The notes under the pieces: model-generated | What the model was told of the DNA's origin: nothing | Database searches by the model: none | The model's input: the letters and a program-made list of their open reading frames with translations, nothing else | Assembly: GCF_029395495.1 (NCBI RefSeq) | Contig: NZ_CP113918.1 | Location: 1,612,001-1,676,000, forward strand | DNA from: Bifidobacterium sp. ESL0769 | GTDB taxonomy: Bacteria; Actinomycetota; Actinomycetes; Actinomycetales; Bifidobacteriaceae | DNA length: 64,000 bases | Direction: 5' to 3' | In this document: positions 27,012 to 35,995 of the stretch, one piece after another | Layout of the letters: every line of letters begins with the position of its first letter | Numbering within the stretch: position 1 is the stretch's first letter | Program-made: the position numbers and the translations under genes

Positions 27012-28811
27012 TCACCATGTCACAGGAATAGCATTGTTACGCGGCTGCGAAGCGGGGACCTCGTACTTCTGCATAAGGAATTCACCGATTTGCCTGAACA
27101 ACGCGCCAGCGGTGAGGCCGCCGTAGACACCTTGCGGATTGCGCATCACCACGGTGAGCACGAAGCGCGGGTTGTCGGCGGGAAGGATGCCCGAAAAATC
27201 GCTGACGATGCTGTCGAGCTTGCCGCTGGGGCCGGCCACCTGCGCGGTTCCGGACTTGCCGGCGACCCGGTAGCCTGCGACACCCGTCGTCTTCGCGTAT
27301 TCCTCACCCGAAGACTCCATCGCGTTCATCAGCTGCGCGTTGACGTTGGCGTCCATGATGCGCGTGCCCTCGTCCATCGGCTGCTTGGTGACATGGCCAT
27401 CGGCGTCGACCGTGGAATCGACGATGGATGGCTTGCGGTAGATGCCGCCGTCGCCGATGGTGGCAATGGCGTTGGTCAGCTGGATGACATTGGTGGTGTA
27501 GCCCTGGCCGAACAATATGGTGTCGCGGGTGCGCTTGTCCCATGCGTTGGGATTGGTCAACGTACCGCGCGATTCGCCGGGAAGGTTGAGGCCGGTGGGC
27601 TGGCCGATGCCGAATTTGGTAAGCATATCGTAGCGGTCCTGATCCTTGTAATCGTTGGAAGACATGACCATGCCGACGTTGGAGGATTGCTGAAGGATGC
27701 CCGCCAGCGTCCAGTTGGAGAGAGGATGCGGGGTGACATCGGTAAAGACCTGTCCGTTTTTATTGAGCCGATCGGGGACCTGGAAATGGTCGGTCATCTG
27801 GTGGATGCCATGCTGCATCAATCCGGACATCGAAAAGGTCTTGCCGATGGAACCGGGCTCAAAGGTTTCCGAGACTGCGCGGGAAACACTGAGTTTAGCC
27901 TGGTCGCTGCCGGCCTGAATTTCGTCGGAATCGTCGAGCGCAATGATCTGATGAGTACGTATATCTTCGATGCAGGCTATCGCCCAGTCTGCCTTGTATT
28001 GGGCCTTGCCCTCGGTCAGCACTTTCTTGAGGTACCAATCGACGTCCGAATCGATGGTCAGCTTGACATCGCTACCGTTGCGCGCAGCCTTGGAATCGGT
28101 CAACGTACCAGGAATTTCGACGCCGTTGTTGCCCTGCTGGTAAATCTTGTAGCCGTCGGCACCTGCGAGCGCCGTGTTCTGAACCTGCTCCATGCCCGAA
28201 ACGCCGTCGGCTTTGTCGTTGACACCGCCGAGGAAGGCACCCATCAGCGTACCGTCGGAATAGACGCGGTTCTGCGAAAGCTCGCCATAGACGATGCCGC
28301 CGAGGCCGAGTTTGTCGAGCTTGCGTTTGGCTGCGGGTTCCACGTCCTTTTTCAAGACCACGTAGCGACCGGGACCGGCGAGTTTGCCCCCAAGCTCCAT
28401 GGCATCCATGCCAAGTATCGGCGCTGCCATCCTGGCCACACGCGCGGCACCGACCACGCCGAGCGTCTTGCCACCCTGCTTCTTGGTCTGGGTGCAGTTG
28501 TCGGTGATCTGTGTGCTGCAGATCGGGTCGTATTCCTGCGCGGCCTTCGGGTCGCCGATGATAGTATAACGTTCCACGCTTTGGGCCAGAACGGCTCCAT
28601 TGCTGTCAAGTATTTTGCCGCGCATGCCGTGGACCGGTACTTTGAGGGTGCGCCCCGCGGTGGCGGCCTCAGCCATTTCGCGGCCGTTGAGCAGCTGAAG
28701 ATTGGCCAATTGGCCGAAGCAGACCACGAATACGAGCGCGAGCACCGTGGCAATCACGGCGCAACGCGACAGGAACTGCTTGCTTTTGGCTGTGCTGACG
28801 GGTGAACGCAT
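27012..28811 (-). CDS. ftsI: Septal penicillin-binding protein (FtsI / PbpB)
   Basis: Class B transpeptidase that crosslinks septal peptidoglycan with FtsW. One N-terminal membrane anchor (residues about 15-37), a dimerisation domain starting RGKILDSNGAVLAQS, and the transpeptidase domain with Ser321 in EPGSIGKTF (SxxK), SSN and KSGT at 519-522. 599 residues, normal length. The stop of ftsL is one base before its ATG, so they are coupled. Confidence 0.95.
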   Translation of the reverse strand: MRSPVSTAKSKQFLSRCAVIATVLALVFVVCFGQLANLQLLNGREMAEAATAGRTLKVPVHGMRGKILDSNGAVLAQSVERYTIIGDPKAAQEYDPICSTQITDNCTQTKKQGGKTLGVVGAARVARMAAPILGMDAMELGGKLAGPGRYVVLKKDVEPAAKRKLDKLGLGGIVYGELSQNRVYSDGTLMGAFLGGVNDKADGVSGMEQVQNTALAGADGYKIYQQGNNGVEIPGTLTDSKAARNGSDVKLTIDSDVDWYLKKVLTEGKAQYKADWAIACIEDIRTHQIIALDDSDEIQAGSDQAKLSVSRAVSETFEPGSIGKTFSMSGLMQHGIHQMTDHFQVPDRLNKNGQVFTDVTPHPLSNWTLAGILQQSSNVGMVMSSNDYKDQDRYDMLTKFGIGQPTGLNLPGESRGTLTNPNAWDKRTRDTILFGQGYTTNVIQLTNAIATIGDGGIYRKPSIVDSTVDADGHVTKQPMDEGTRIMDANVNAQLMNAMESSGEEYAKTTGVAGYRVAGKSGTAQVAGPSGKLDSIVSDFSGILPADNPRFVLTVVMRNPQGVYGGLTAGALFRQIGEFLMQKYEVPASQPRNNAIPVTW

Positions 28812-28812
28812 A

Positions 28813-29262
28813 TCACTGACCCTTATCCGTAGGTTGATACCCCTGAAGATCTATCGACAATGGGCCGGACTGCGGCACCATGCCCATCTTCTGGGCGCGG
28901 TCGGGAAGGCTTGCCTGCAGGCTGTCGAGCTGCGCCTGATCGTCTTCGACATCCTGATTGAGCTTATTGATGTTGGCTTGTACCTGCGCCTGCTCGAAGG
29001 AGTTCTGCACCATTTGGGTGCGCAACGCCAACGAACCAAGCAACGCGGCGAAAAGGAAAAGCACGGCGATGATGACATGGACCACCGAAACGGTTTTGAT
29101 ACGGCTGAAGATGCCGAAAGCCGCATTCTCGCTTTCCTTTTTCTCCTTGCCGCCGGCGACGACCTGAAGACGGGGACGGGACGATGCCGCACGAGTATCG
29201 TCTTCACGCCCGGCCGGAGCGACATGGGAACGAACCGATCGTGCTGTTGCGCTGCTCATCAT
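28813..29262 (-). CDS. ftsL: FtsL-like septum protein
   Basis: A 149-residue bitopic protein: basic cytoplasmic N-terminus of about 60 residues, one membrane segment (VVHVIIAVLFLFAALLGSLAL) and a short coiled coil (QAQVQANINKLNQDVEDDQ). FtsL sequences diverge strongly, so the call rests on topology and place between rsmH and ftsI. The start overlaps the rsmH stop (ATGATG), with AAGGAGG in the last rsmH codons. Confidence 0.85.
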   Translation of the reverse strand: MMSSATARSVRSHVAPAGREDDTRAASSRPRLQVVAGGKEKKESENAAFGIFSRIKTVSVVHVIIAVLFLFAALLGSLALRTQMVQNSFEQAQVQANINKLNQDVEDDQAQLDSLQASLPDRAQKMGMVPQSGPLSIDLQGYQPTDKGQ

Positions 29263-30344
29263 CCCCTCCTTTTCTTCTGGTTGTCTTGATGGTTACGTAT
29301 GTCATGCAAAAATTCGACACGCCCGTCGGGACTATGCCCGGAGTTCCCTTTGGCGTCTTGGACGAACCGGTTGCGCCAGCGCTCGGGAATCTCGCGGGCC
29401 AGCTCCACGCCGCGCAACCTGACGGGAGCCGAACGCGGGTTATGTTCGATTTCGGCTTCATCTGCCTTGATCGCGCCACGGGTCAGTTCCTTGAAGAACG
29501 GCTGTGCATCTGCAGGTATTACCGGCAGGTCGGCCGGTGCGTCGACGTTAAGGCCTTGGGCCATGAACGTCTTGACCGTGCGATCTTCCAGCGAATGGTA
29601 GGATTCGACGACCAATCTGCCGGAAAGGGCGAGCCGGTTGGCAATCTGCGGCAGCGTGCATTTGAGCTTGTCGAGTTCACCGTTGACTTCGATGCGCAGG
29701 GCCTGGAAAACGCGCTTGGCGGGGTTGCCTTTCCCACGATGGGATTTCGGCACGACGCGGTCGACCAAAACGTCCAGCTGGCGGGAGGTCTTGAGCGGTT
29801 CCTTCTCGCGTTCGCGGACGATGGCCCGGGCGATCGGCTTGGAGAAGCGCTCCTGACCGTACTCACGGAAAATCCGAACGAGTTCGGCCTCGCTGTATTC
29901 CGCAAGAATCTGCGCGGCATCAAAACCTTGGCTGGTATCCATACGCATGTCGAGCGGGGCATCATGGGAATAAGAGAACCCGCGGTCGGTCTCGTCGATC
30001 TGCAGGCTGGAAAGTCCCAAATCCATGAAGGCGGCATCGACGCGTTTCAATCCGAGGGTTTCAAGCACATCGTCAAATTCGTCAAACGCGGCGTGAACCG
30101 GGGTGAATCGGGCGTCGAGCCCCTCTTCCTTCATACGTTGCGTGGCCATGGAAAGCGCTTCCTCGTCGCGGTCGATGCCGATGAGACGAGCTTGCGGAGC
30201 GGCCTTCAAAAACGCCGTCGCGTGACCGGCCAGGCCGAGGGTGCAATCGACTACAACCGCACCGGGATGTTCAAGCGCAGGAGTGACCAACCGGACGCAC
30301 TCATCCAAGAGAACCGGGGTATGAATATTCGTCAGATCCACCAT
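29259..30344 (-). CDS. rsmH: 16S rRNA (cytosine1402-N4)-methyltransferase
   Basis: Rossmann methyltransferase (MraW) acting on C1402 of 16S rRNA. Starts HTPVLLDECV, with the SAM site VVDCTLGLAGHATAFL, FMDLGLSSLQID, RGFSYSHDAPLDMRMD, and the C-terminal FQALRIEVNGEL and SYHSLEDR. The ATG at 30344 overlaps the mraZ stop (TGATG) and is preferred over two GTG codons just before it; length 361. Confidence 0.95.
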   Translation of the reverse strand: MVDLTNIHTPVLLDECVRLVTPALEHPGAVVVDCTLGLAGHATAFLKAAPQARLIGIDRDEEALSMATQRMKEEGLDARFTPVHAAFDEFDDVLETLGLKRVDAAFMDLGLSSLQIDETDRGFSYSHDAPLDMRMDTSQGFDAAQILAEYSEAELVRIFREYGQERFSKPIARAIVREREKEPLKTSRQLDVLVDRVVPKSHRGKGNPAKRVFQALRIEVNGELDKLKCTLPQIANRLALSGRLVVESYHSLEDRTVKTFMAQGLNVDAPADLPVIPADAQPFFKELTRGAIKADEAEIEHNPRSAPVRLRGVELAREIPERWRNRFVQDAKGNSGHSPDGRVEFLHDIRNHQDNQKKRRG

Positions 30345-30958
30345 CACCACTCCACCGCCGGCAACACATCATCGGCTATATCCGAATAGCCTTCCTCCTG
30401 AGCGGCGAGATAGGCATCCCAGGATTCCTTGTTCCAAATCTCGGCTCTGGTGCCCACGCCGATTACGACGATGTCGCTTCCCAGACCCGCGTAGCTGCGA
30501 AGGTTCTGCGGCACCAAAATGCGGCCCTGCTTGTCCGGTTCACCTTCAACGGCACCGGAAAGGAAGACACGCAAGTAGCTTCTGGTGGCCTTATTGCCCA
30601 TCGAGGCACGTTGGATGCGAGCCGCTATACGCCGGAATTCGGTCTGCGGCAAGAGATACACGCACTTCTCCTGGCCACGTGCCATCACCATGCCCGCTCC
30701 GAGCTGGGTTCGCATCTTGGCCGGCAAGGCCATGCGTCCCTTCTGGTCGATTTTCGGGGTGTAGGTGCCCAGCAGCAACGGTTCCATTTGAGGCGAGGGC
30801 GCCGCCATGGCACTGTTATCCATTGCAGGAATTTGCGTCGACAGAGCGCCGGAATCGGGAAAATTGGAAGCTGTGCCGGGGTTCACAGAAGGGTTGGCAG
30901 AACCGGAGAAATCACGGAACGGTTCGCCGTCGATGGGGTTTGCATTGCGTCCCGCCAT
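30344..30958 (-). CDS. mraZ: Transcriptional regulator MraZ with N-terminal extension
   Basis: First gene of the dcw operon, whose product binds its own promoter. Two SpoVT/AbrB-like halves are visible: DQKGRMALPAKMR and DKQGRILVPQNLR. Family members are about 140-150 residues and begin near MxxLLLGxY; this one has 57 extra residues rich in Pro, Ser, Asn and Ala. The extension is likely real because a strong ribosome site (GGAGGCGG) precedes the first ATG and none precedes the internal Met of MEPLLLG. Four 10-bp-spaced boxes lie about 55-90 bases upstream. Confidence 0.93.
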   Translation of the reverse strand: MAGRNANPIDGEPFRDFSGSANPSVNPGTASNFPDSGALSTQIPAMDNSAMAAPSPQMEPLLLGTYTPKIDQKGRMALPAKMRTQLGAGMVMARGQEKCVYLLPQTEFRRIAARIQRASMGNKATRSYLRVFLSGAVEGEPDKQGRILVPQNLRSYAGLGSDIVVIGVGTRAEIWNKESWDAYLAAQEEGYSDIADDVLPAVEW

Positions 30959-31383
30959 TCCGCCTCCCTCATTTCCGTATTTGTCAACATTTGTAATAAG
31001 TCTTACAACTAGTTCACCACTTTACCCCACTAATCACCATTCTTCCCCACAGAAACGCAAAAAACACAATTTTTCCTTTAAAAAGTTTTGTATTGCGACA
31101 ATCGCCTCGATTTTATATATCCCGGATAACCCAATTCCAACATTTCGCGATACAAAAAACGCAACCGGCAGAACGCTTTCGTGATACCTGAGAATTGTCA
31201 GACTTCAGAATGAAGCATCTATCAAGACACTGTCTGGATAACGGAAATTTTCATCAATCGAAACGGCATTTTCCAAGAGCACAATCGAGCCCAAGGAAAT
31301 AGAGAGCACGGTCTAAGATTATTAATTCGAGTTTTCAAGCAACAAACACAGTCGGAACCGCCCAGACAAAGGGGAACGTATAC
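30959..31383. other. Divergent intergenic region, mraZ / helicase
   Basis: 425 bases with the MraZ boxes and a TTGTAA-N6-TTACAA inverted repeat (30991-31008) near mraZ. The rest towards the helicase gene is AT-rich with no evident gene; it should hold the helicase promoter. Confidence 0.5.
31011..31050 (-). promoter_or_regulatory. MraZ operator: four 10-bp repeats
   Basis: Read on the minus strand, four consecutive decamers are GTGGGGAAGA, ATGGTGATTA, GTGGGGTAAA and GTGGTGAACT. The regular 10-base spacing of G-rich GTGGKG boxes upstream of mraZ matches the known MraZ operator design, in which each box contacts one subunit of the ring. They imply autoregulation of the whole dcw operon. Confidence 0.82.
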
Positions 31384-33726
31384 ATGTCGAGCTACTCCTC
31401 GCAAATCGACGAAGAACAGCACGCGGTCGATCGCGCTTACGGACGGCTGGACTCTTTGCGCTCTCAGACCCGCTCACGACTCGATACGGTCCGCGCCGCG
31501 GGTGCCCACGGCTCCCCCACCATGCGCACCGAGCGCGATTCCTTCGCCACGATGTACGAGGACAGACTCACTCAGCTGCGTGGCGTCGAGGATCGACTGG
31601 TTTTCGGGCGTATCGACAGCGACAAGGGCGAAAAACGCTATATCGGACGCATGGGACTCTCGAGCGAAAACCACGAGCCCATTCTGACCGACTGGCGGGC
31701 TGAGGCCGCACGACCGTTCTACGAGGCGACGCCATCACATCACGGCGATATCGTCATGCGCCGGCACATTACATTGAATTTCCGCAAGGTGGTCGGCATC
31801 GAGGATGAGGTACTCGACGTCAATTCCGGGCAGGTGGGTGTCGCCCAGCAGGCTGGGACGCTGACCGGCGAAGGCGCACTGATCGCCTCACTCAACTCCA
31901 AACGCACCGGCAAGATGACCGACATTGTGGCCACCATCCAGGGCGAACAGGACCGTATCATCCGTGCCCCGATGGACCGCGCCATCGTAGTTCAGGGCGG
32001 CCCGGGAACGGGAAAGACCGCCGTCGCGCTGCATCGCGCAGCTTATCTGCTCTATACCCACCGTCGCAGGCTCGAGCGCTCCGGGGTGCTCGTGGTGGGG
32101 CCGAGCCCCGCTTTTCTGCGTTATATCAACCAGGTGCTGCCCTCGTTGGGCGAAACCGGCGTGGTCTCGCGCACCATCGGCGACCTCGTTCCGGGCTTCG
32201 CCGCCCAAAAGTTGGATTCACCACGTGCCGCGCAGCTCAAGGGAGAGGCGCGCATGGCACATGCCGTCGCCAACGCCATCGCCGCACGAGAACGTGTTCC
32301 GAAGCATCTGCCGACGGTGCGCATCAACGGCATGGACGTACCGATGCGCAAGGCTGACATAATACAGGCACTGGAAGATGCCAAGCGCACGCATTCCCCG
32401 CACAACAAGGCACGCGAGACCTTCGTACGCAGCGTCTTGAGCGCGATGCGCAACCGATACGTCGAAAATCTCGATTACACGCCGGAGCAGTCGGAGATCT
32501 CCGACGCGGCGATGCAGCTGAAAATGCACGACGAGATTCGCAAGACCCTGAACCTTTCATGGCTGCCGATGAACGCGCCTTGGCTCATCGACCAACTGTT
32601 CGCCAAGCCGGCGCAACTGCGTCGCTTCGCACCGTGGCTTTCAGATACCGATATCAGGGTGTTGACACGGCCGAAGGGTTCACCGCTTACCGTTTCCGAC
32701 ATCCCGCTGCTCGACGAGGCCATGGAGTTGCTCGGACCCGACCCGAAGGTTTCGGCCCGCGAAGCCGCCGCGAGGGCCAAGCGCGCCGAAGAGGAACAGT
32801 TCGCTAAGGACACGCTGGCACAGGCCGGCATCGGCTCCGGCATCGTCACTTCTTCTATGCTGGTCGACAACATCAACGGTTTGGACGCCGAAGCCGTGGC
32901 GCAAAAAGCCGGTGCCGATCGCGAATGGACTTACGGGCATATCGTCATCGACGAAGCGCAGGAACTCACCGCCATGGACTGGCGGATGCTCATGCGTCGC
33001 TGCCCGTCGCGTTCGTTCACCATTGTGGGCGACGTGGCGCAGACCTCGGCACTGGGAGGAACACGCCGCTGGGAGAAAACCATGGACCGCCTCTTCGGGG
33101 CCGAGGGTTGGGACCTGAAGGAACTGACGATCAACTATCGCAACCCTCAGGAGGTCTCGCAACTGGCCACCCGTTTCGCCGAAGACGAGGGGCTCTACGT
33201 TTCCACCACCAAAGGCGTGCGCACCATGGCCGATTCGGTCAAACGTGTAAATGTGAGCTGTGACAGTCAAGACGGTTCAGAGGCCGATCTTCTGCATACC
33301 ATCGGTGACGAGGCGATGGACTTGGTTCAACAGTTCATTTCCGACGACGGGACGGGACGTGTCGCCGTCATCGCTCCCGATTCACTGAACACCAGGATTC
33401 GTCAGGATCTTTACCGCCGTTTGACGGACGTTAAAGGCGAAGAAATCGCTTCGAAACTGATGGGAATCGCCGGGCAGGGCGAGCCGGCGGATGCAGATTC
33501 CCGTTTCGCCGAATCGCTCAGCGACGCGCCGTTAAGCGTCTGCGATACACAAATGATCAAAGGTCTGGAATATGACGCGGTAATTCTTGTGGAGCCGAGC
33601 GAAATCGCACAGGATGCGCCGTCCCGCCTCTCCGGTGCGGCCGATCTCTATGTGGCTCTGACTCGTCCGACCCAGCGTCTGGTCATCGTCGAAACCCAAA
33701 ACGACAAGCATCTATTGAACATTTAA
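31384..33726 (+). CDS. helD: HelD/HelR-like UvrD-family helicase (RNA polymerase recycling)
   Basis: A 780-residue superfamily 1 helicase. The N-terminal coiled coil (EEQHAVDRAYGRLDSLRSQT) is followed by the class II HelD-type domain, with Walker A GGPGTGKT at residues 205-212, a Walker B VIDEAQELTAMDW, TIVGDVAQTS and a C-terminal LTRPTQRLVIVE. HelD binds core RNA polymerase and removes it from DNA; the actinobacterial HelR form can also displace rifampicin. The layout (N-terminal arm, ATPase split by a helical insert) supports HelD over UvrD/PcrA. The gene stands alone, divergent from mraZ. Confidence 0.85.
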   Translation: MSSYSSQIDEEQHAVDRAYGRLDSLRSQTRSRLDTVRAAGAHGSPTMRTERDSFATMYEDRLTQLRGVEDRLVFGRIDSDKGEKRYIGRMGLSSENHEPILTDWRAEAARPFYEATPSHHGDIVMRRHITLNFRKVVGIEDEVLDVNSGQVGVAQQAGTLTGEGALIASLNSKRTGKMTDIVATIQGEQDRIIRAPMDRAIVVQGGPGTGKTAVALHRAAYLLYTHRRRLERSGVLVVGPSPAFLRYINQVLPSLGETGVVSRTIGDLVPGFAAQKLDSPRAAQLKGEARMAHAVANAIAARERVPKHLPTVRINGMDVPMRKADIIQALEDAKRTHSPHNKARETFVRSVLSAMRNRYVENLDYTPEQSEISDAAMQLKMHDEIRKTLNLSWLPMNAPWLIDQLFAKPAQLRRFAPWLSDTDIRVLTRPKGSPLTVSDIPLLDEAMELLGPDPKVSAREAAARAKRAEEEQFAKDTLAQAGIGSGIVTSSMLVDNINGLDAEAVAQKAGADREWTYGHIVIDEAQELTAMDWRMLMRRCPSRSFTIVGDVAQTSALGGTRRWEKTMDRLFGAEGWDLKELTINYRNPQEVSQLATRFAEDEGLYVSTTKGVRTMADSVKRVNVSCDSQDGSEADLLHTIGDEAMDLVQQFISDDGTGRVAVIAPDSLNTRIRQDLYRRLTDVKGEEIASKLMGIAGQGEPADADSRFAESLSDAPLSVCDTQMIKGLEYDAVILVEPSEIAQDAPSRLSGAADLYVALTRPTQRLVIVETQNDKHLLNI

Positions 33727-33930
33727 TAGCAAAAAGACATAATCGGAACCGCCGTGAATTCCAGTCGATCGTCATTGAACGAGTATTGGACTATCACGGC
33801 AAATTCTTGATGCTCTGGAAAGATGACTCGCCTTAATGAAAGTATGCAACGACAAAAGATGCTGAAATCATTTGATTTCTACATTTCAGATATTGGAGTA
33901 TCAGAGAATCTCGTTACTTTTTGAAATGCT

Positions 33931-34392
33931 TTATTTGCCCGTAGCTTCCTTATCGCGCTTGAGATCATCAATGGCTTTCTGAAAATCGGCCAGACCATTG
34001 AAATTCTGATAGACGCTGGCAAAACGCAAGTAGGCCACTTCGTCAAGTTCACGCAACGGTTTCAAAATAGCCTTGCCGATATCTTCGGATTTGACCTGCG
34101 CCAAGCCTTGGCTGCGCAAATCCTCTTCGACCTGTTGCCCAAGTTGCTTCAGCGCATCTTCATCAATAGGCCTGCCCTGGCACGCCTTGCGCACTCCATT
34201 GACAACTTTCTGACGGTCGAACGGCTCCAAGCTGCCAGAACGCTTAGTGACCAGAAGCATCGTCGTTTCAACCGTGGTGAACCTACGGCCGCACTCAGGG
34301 CATTCGCGTCTGCGCCGGATGGAATGACCATCTTCACTGATACGCGTATCGACTACTTTAGTGTCATTATTCTGGCAAAAAGGACAATGCAT
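33931..34392 (-). CDS. nrdR: Ribonucleotide reductase regulator NrdR
   Basis: A 153-residue repressor of nrd genes. The N-terminal zinc ribbon [17 protein letters not shown] with [10 protein letters not shown] and the following ATP-cone ([20 protein letters not shown]) are typical. It senses dATP/ATP. It lies alone between the helicase gene and the lexA region; a weak GGTGAC is the only upstream ribosome-like site. Confidence 0.96.
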   Translation of the reverse strand: MHCPFCQNNDTKVVDTRISEDGHSIRRRRECPECGRRFTTVETTMLLVTKRSGSLEPFDRQKVVNGVRKACQGRPIDEDALKQLGQQVEEDLRSQGLAQVKSEDIGKAILKPLRELDEVAYLRFASVYQNFNGLADFQKAIDDLKRDKEATGK

Positions 34393-34578
34393 ACTGTCAC
34401 CATATCTAGAGGGTGGGAGAATCGGTGTGTCTGCACTTCCACAAATTTCAATTCAATTGTCTATTTAATATTGTCATAAAGCCATATTCCTATTAGACGT
34501 ATCGGCCTTATCTACCTACTTTAGACACGACTCGCCAATCTCGCGATTAGAAACAGGAAACGATAATCGCGCACGGAT

Positions 34579-34911
34579 TCAGGACTCTTCCGGCACCACA
34601 ATCCTCTGCCCCGGCTGCAGCTGAGCCGAATCCAGCTGGTTCAAATCCATGATTTCCTCGACCGTATCTCCGACGTTCTTGTTTTTCGGTGTAATCTGCT
34701 GGGCGTACGACCACAATGTATCGCCCGGACGAACCGTATAACTGACGACGTTGGCGTCATCCGTGGCGGAATTGGCGACATGCGGGGCGATGGCCTGCCA
34801 GCCGAAGAACACGACGAAAGCCAACACGATCGCCGCAACAACCCTGTTGCGCGCGATGCGACGACGATTAGCGGCACTGCGAGTCTTGGAATTACTAGCT
34901 TTTTCACTCAT
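34579..34911 (-). CDS. LysM-domain membrane protein, YneA-like SOS division inhibitor candidate
   Basis: A 110-residue protein with a basic N-terminus, one membrane segment (VVAAIVLAFVVFFGWQA) and a C-terminal LysM domain (YTVRPGDTLWSYAQQ...GQRIVVP) facing the wall. The ATG at 34911 has AAGGAG upstream; the longer frame is not needed. It is divergent from lexA across two SOS boxes. This is the arrangement of YneA/DivS-type proteins that delay division during DNA damage, so I infer such a role; the sequence itself only shows a membrane-anchored LysM protein. Confidence 0.8.
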   Translation of the reverse strand: MSEKASNSKTRSAANRRRIARNRVVAAIVLAFVVFFGWQAIAPHVANSATDDANVVSYTVRPGDTLWSYAQQITPKNKNVGDTVEEIMDLNQLDSAQLQPGQRIVVPEES

Positions 34912-34924
34912 CTCTGCACTCCTT

Positions 34925-35005
34925 CGAACATCTGTACTAACGAACGTTTGTTCTATATTGACACACTTGTTCGAAAAAAGCAAGGCGGAATCGAACATCT
35001 GTTTG
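34925..35005. promoter_or_regulatory. LexA boxes in the divergent lexA promoter
   Basis: CGAACGTTTGTTCT (34941-34954) and CGAACATCTGTTTG (34992-35005) each differ from CGAAC-N4-GTTCG by one base; a weaker third CGAACATCTGTACT is at 34925. The second overlaps the -35 region of lexA (TTGAAA at 35003-35008, TATGCT at 35026-35031). Both divergent genes should be SOS controlled. Confidence 0.8.
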
Positions 35006-35058
35006 AAATTCTTGCGAAAATGGGTTATGCTGTAAGTCAAACGCCGAAAGGAACTATC

Positions 35059-35784
35059 GTGAGCACCCTCCCACCCATCCATAACCCGCATGGCAACTTC
35101 GCCCAGGCCACGCCGAATCAGCCATTGACGGATCGGCAGCGAAAAGTGTTGGATGCGGTGCGCAGCCATGTTTCCCGATATGGTTTCGCGCCGTCATTCC
35201 GCGAAATCGGTGAAGAGGCAGGCCTTAAGAGCCCGTCGTCGGTCAAACATCAGCTTGAGGTCCTTGAAGACAAGGGCTATATCAGAATGAACGCCAACAA
35301 GGGCCGTGCCATCGAGTTGGTGGAGAACGAGCCCAACATCACCAATGGCAATCACACCTCCACCGTGCTCCCGTTCAGCTCTGAAGATGAAACGGACGAA
35401 GCCATCGCCCAGTCGCACGATATTCCTCTGGTCGGCCGTATCGCCGCCGGCACACCCATCACCGCCGAACAGCATGTCGACGATGTGATGAGACTGCCGG
35501 AACGGCTTACCGGCAACGGCAATCTTTTCATGCTCGAAGTCCACGGCGATTCGATGATCGACGCCGCCATCTGCGACGGCGATTTCGTGGTGGTGCGCGA
35601 GCAGGAGACGGCGGAAAACGGCGATATCGTGGCTGCCCTGCTCGACGGCGAGGCCACGGTTAAGACCTTCCAGAAAGACCATGGCCATGTCTGGCTGATG
35701 CCACACAACCCGGCTTATTCCCCCATCGACGGCACCTACGCCAAGGTGATGGGCAAGGTCGTCACGGTACTGCGCAAAATCTGA
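35059..35784 (+). CDS. lexA: SOS repressor LexA
   Basis: A 241-residue repressor with an N-terminal winged helix (LTDRQRKVLDAVRSHVSRYGFAPSFREI) and a C-terminal S24 self-cleaving domain. The cleavage site is Ala130-Gly131 in RIAAGTP, the nucleophile is Ser165 in HGDSMID and the general base is Lys202 in ATVKTF. The start is the GTG at 35059 with AAAGGAAC upstream, about 25 bases after the -10 box; the open frame continues upstream into the promoter. A 30-residue acidic linker joins the domains. Confidence 0.95.
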   Translation: MSTLPPIHNPHGNFAQATPNQPLTDRQRKVLDAVRSHVSRYGFAPSFREIGEEAGLKSPSSVKHQLEVLEDKGYIRMNANKGRAIELVENEPNITNGNHTSTVLPFSSEDETDEAIAQSHDIPLVGRIAAGTPITAEQHVDDVMRLPERLTGNGNLFMLEVHGDSMIDAAICDGDFVVVREQETAENGDIVAALLDGEATVKTFQKDHGHVWLMPHNPAYSPIDGTYAKVMGKVVTVLRKI

Positions 35785-35804
35785 GCCAATATTCTTCTCG
35801 AACT

Positions 35805-35844
35805 AAAATGCCGGTATCACAGTTAATCCGCATACCGGCATTTT
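35805..35844 (+). terminator. lexA terminator
   Basis: Perfect 13-base stem AAAATGCCGGTAT / ATACCGGCATTTT with a 14-base loop, 20 bases after the lexA stop. It is bidirectional in shape. Confidence 0.85.
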
Positions 35845-35995
35845 GGAGTTTGTACAATCGCCCTTACCCTTCAAGATCATCGAACCCAAGCTCGGGCTAG
35901 ACATGGGCTCCTACGTCAATGCCCTATGACAAGAACAAAAACTCTGACAAAAATAACTTGATTTGTCCAGCCTTACGCCCCGCATCAACGCCGAA

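Noticed and set aside
26847..28805. Long plus-strand open frame of about 650 codons opposite ftsI
   Set aside because: It is the antisense shadow of ftsI, which has full transpeptidase motifs; GC-rich codon bias opens the opposite strand.
33727..33930. GCCGTGA / TCACGGC inverted repeat after the helicase gene as a terminator
   Set aside because: Only seven paired bases with a loop above 30 and no T tract; too weak to call.
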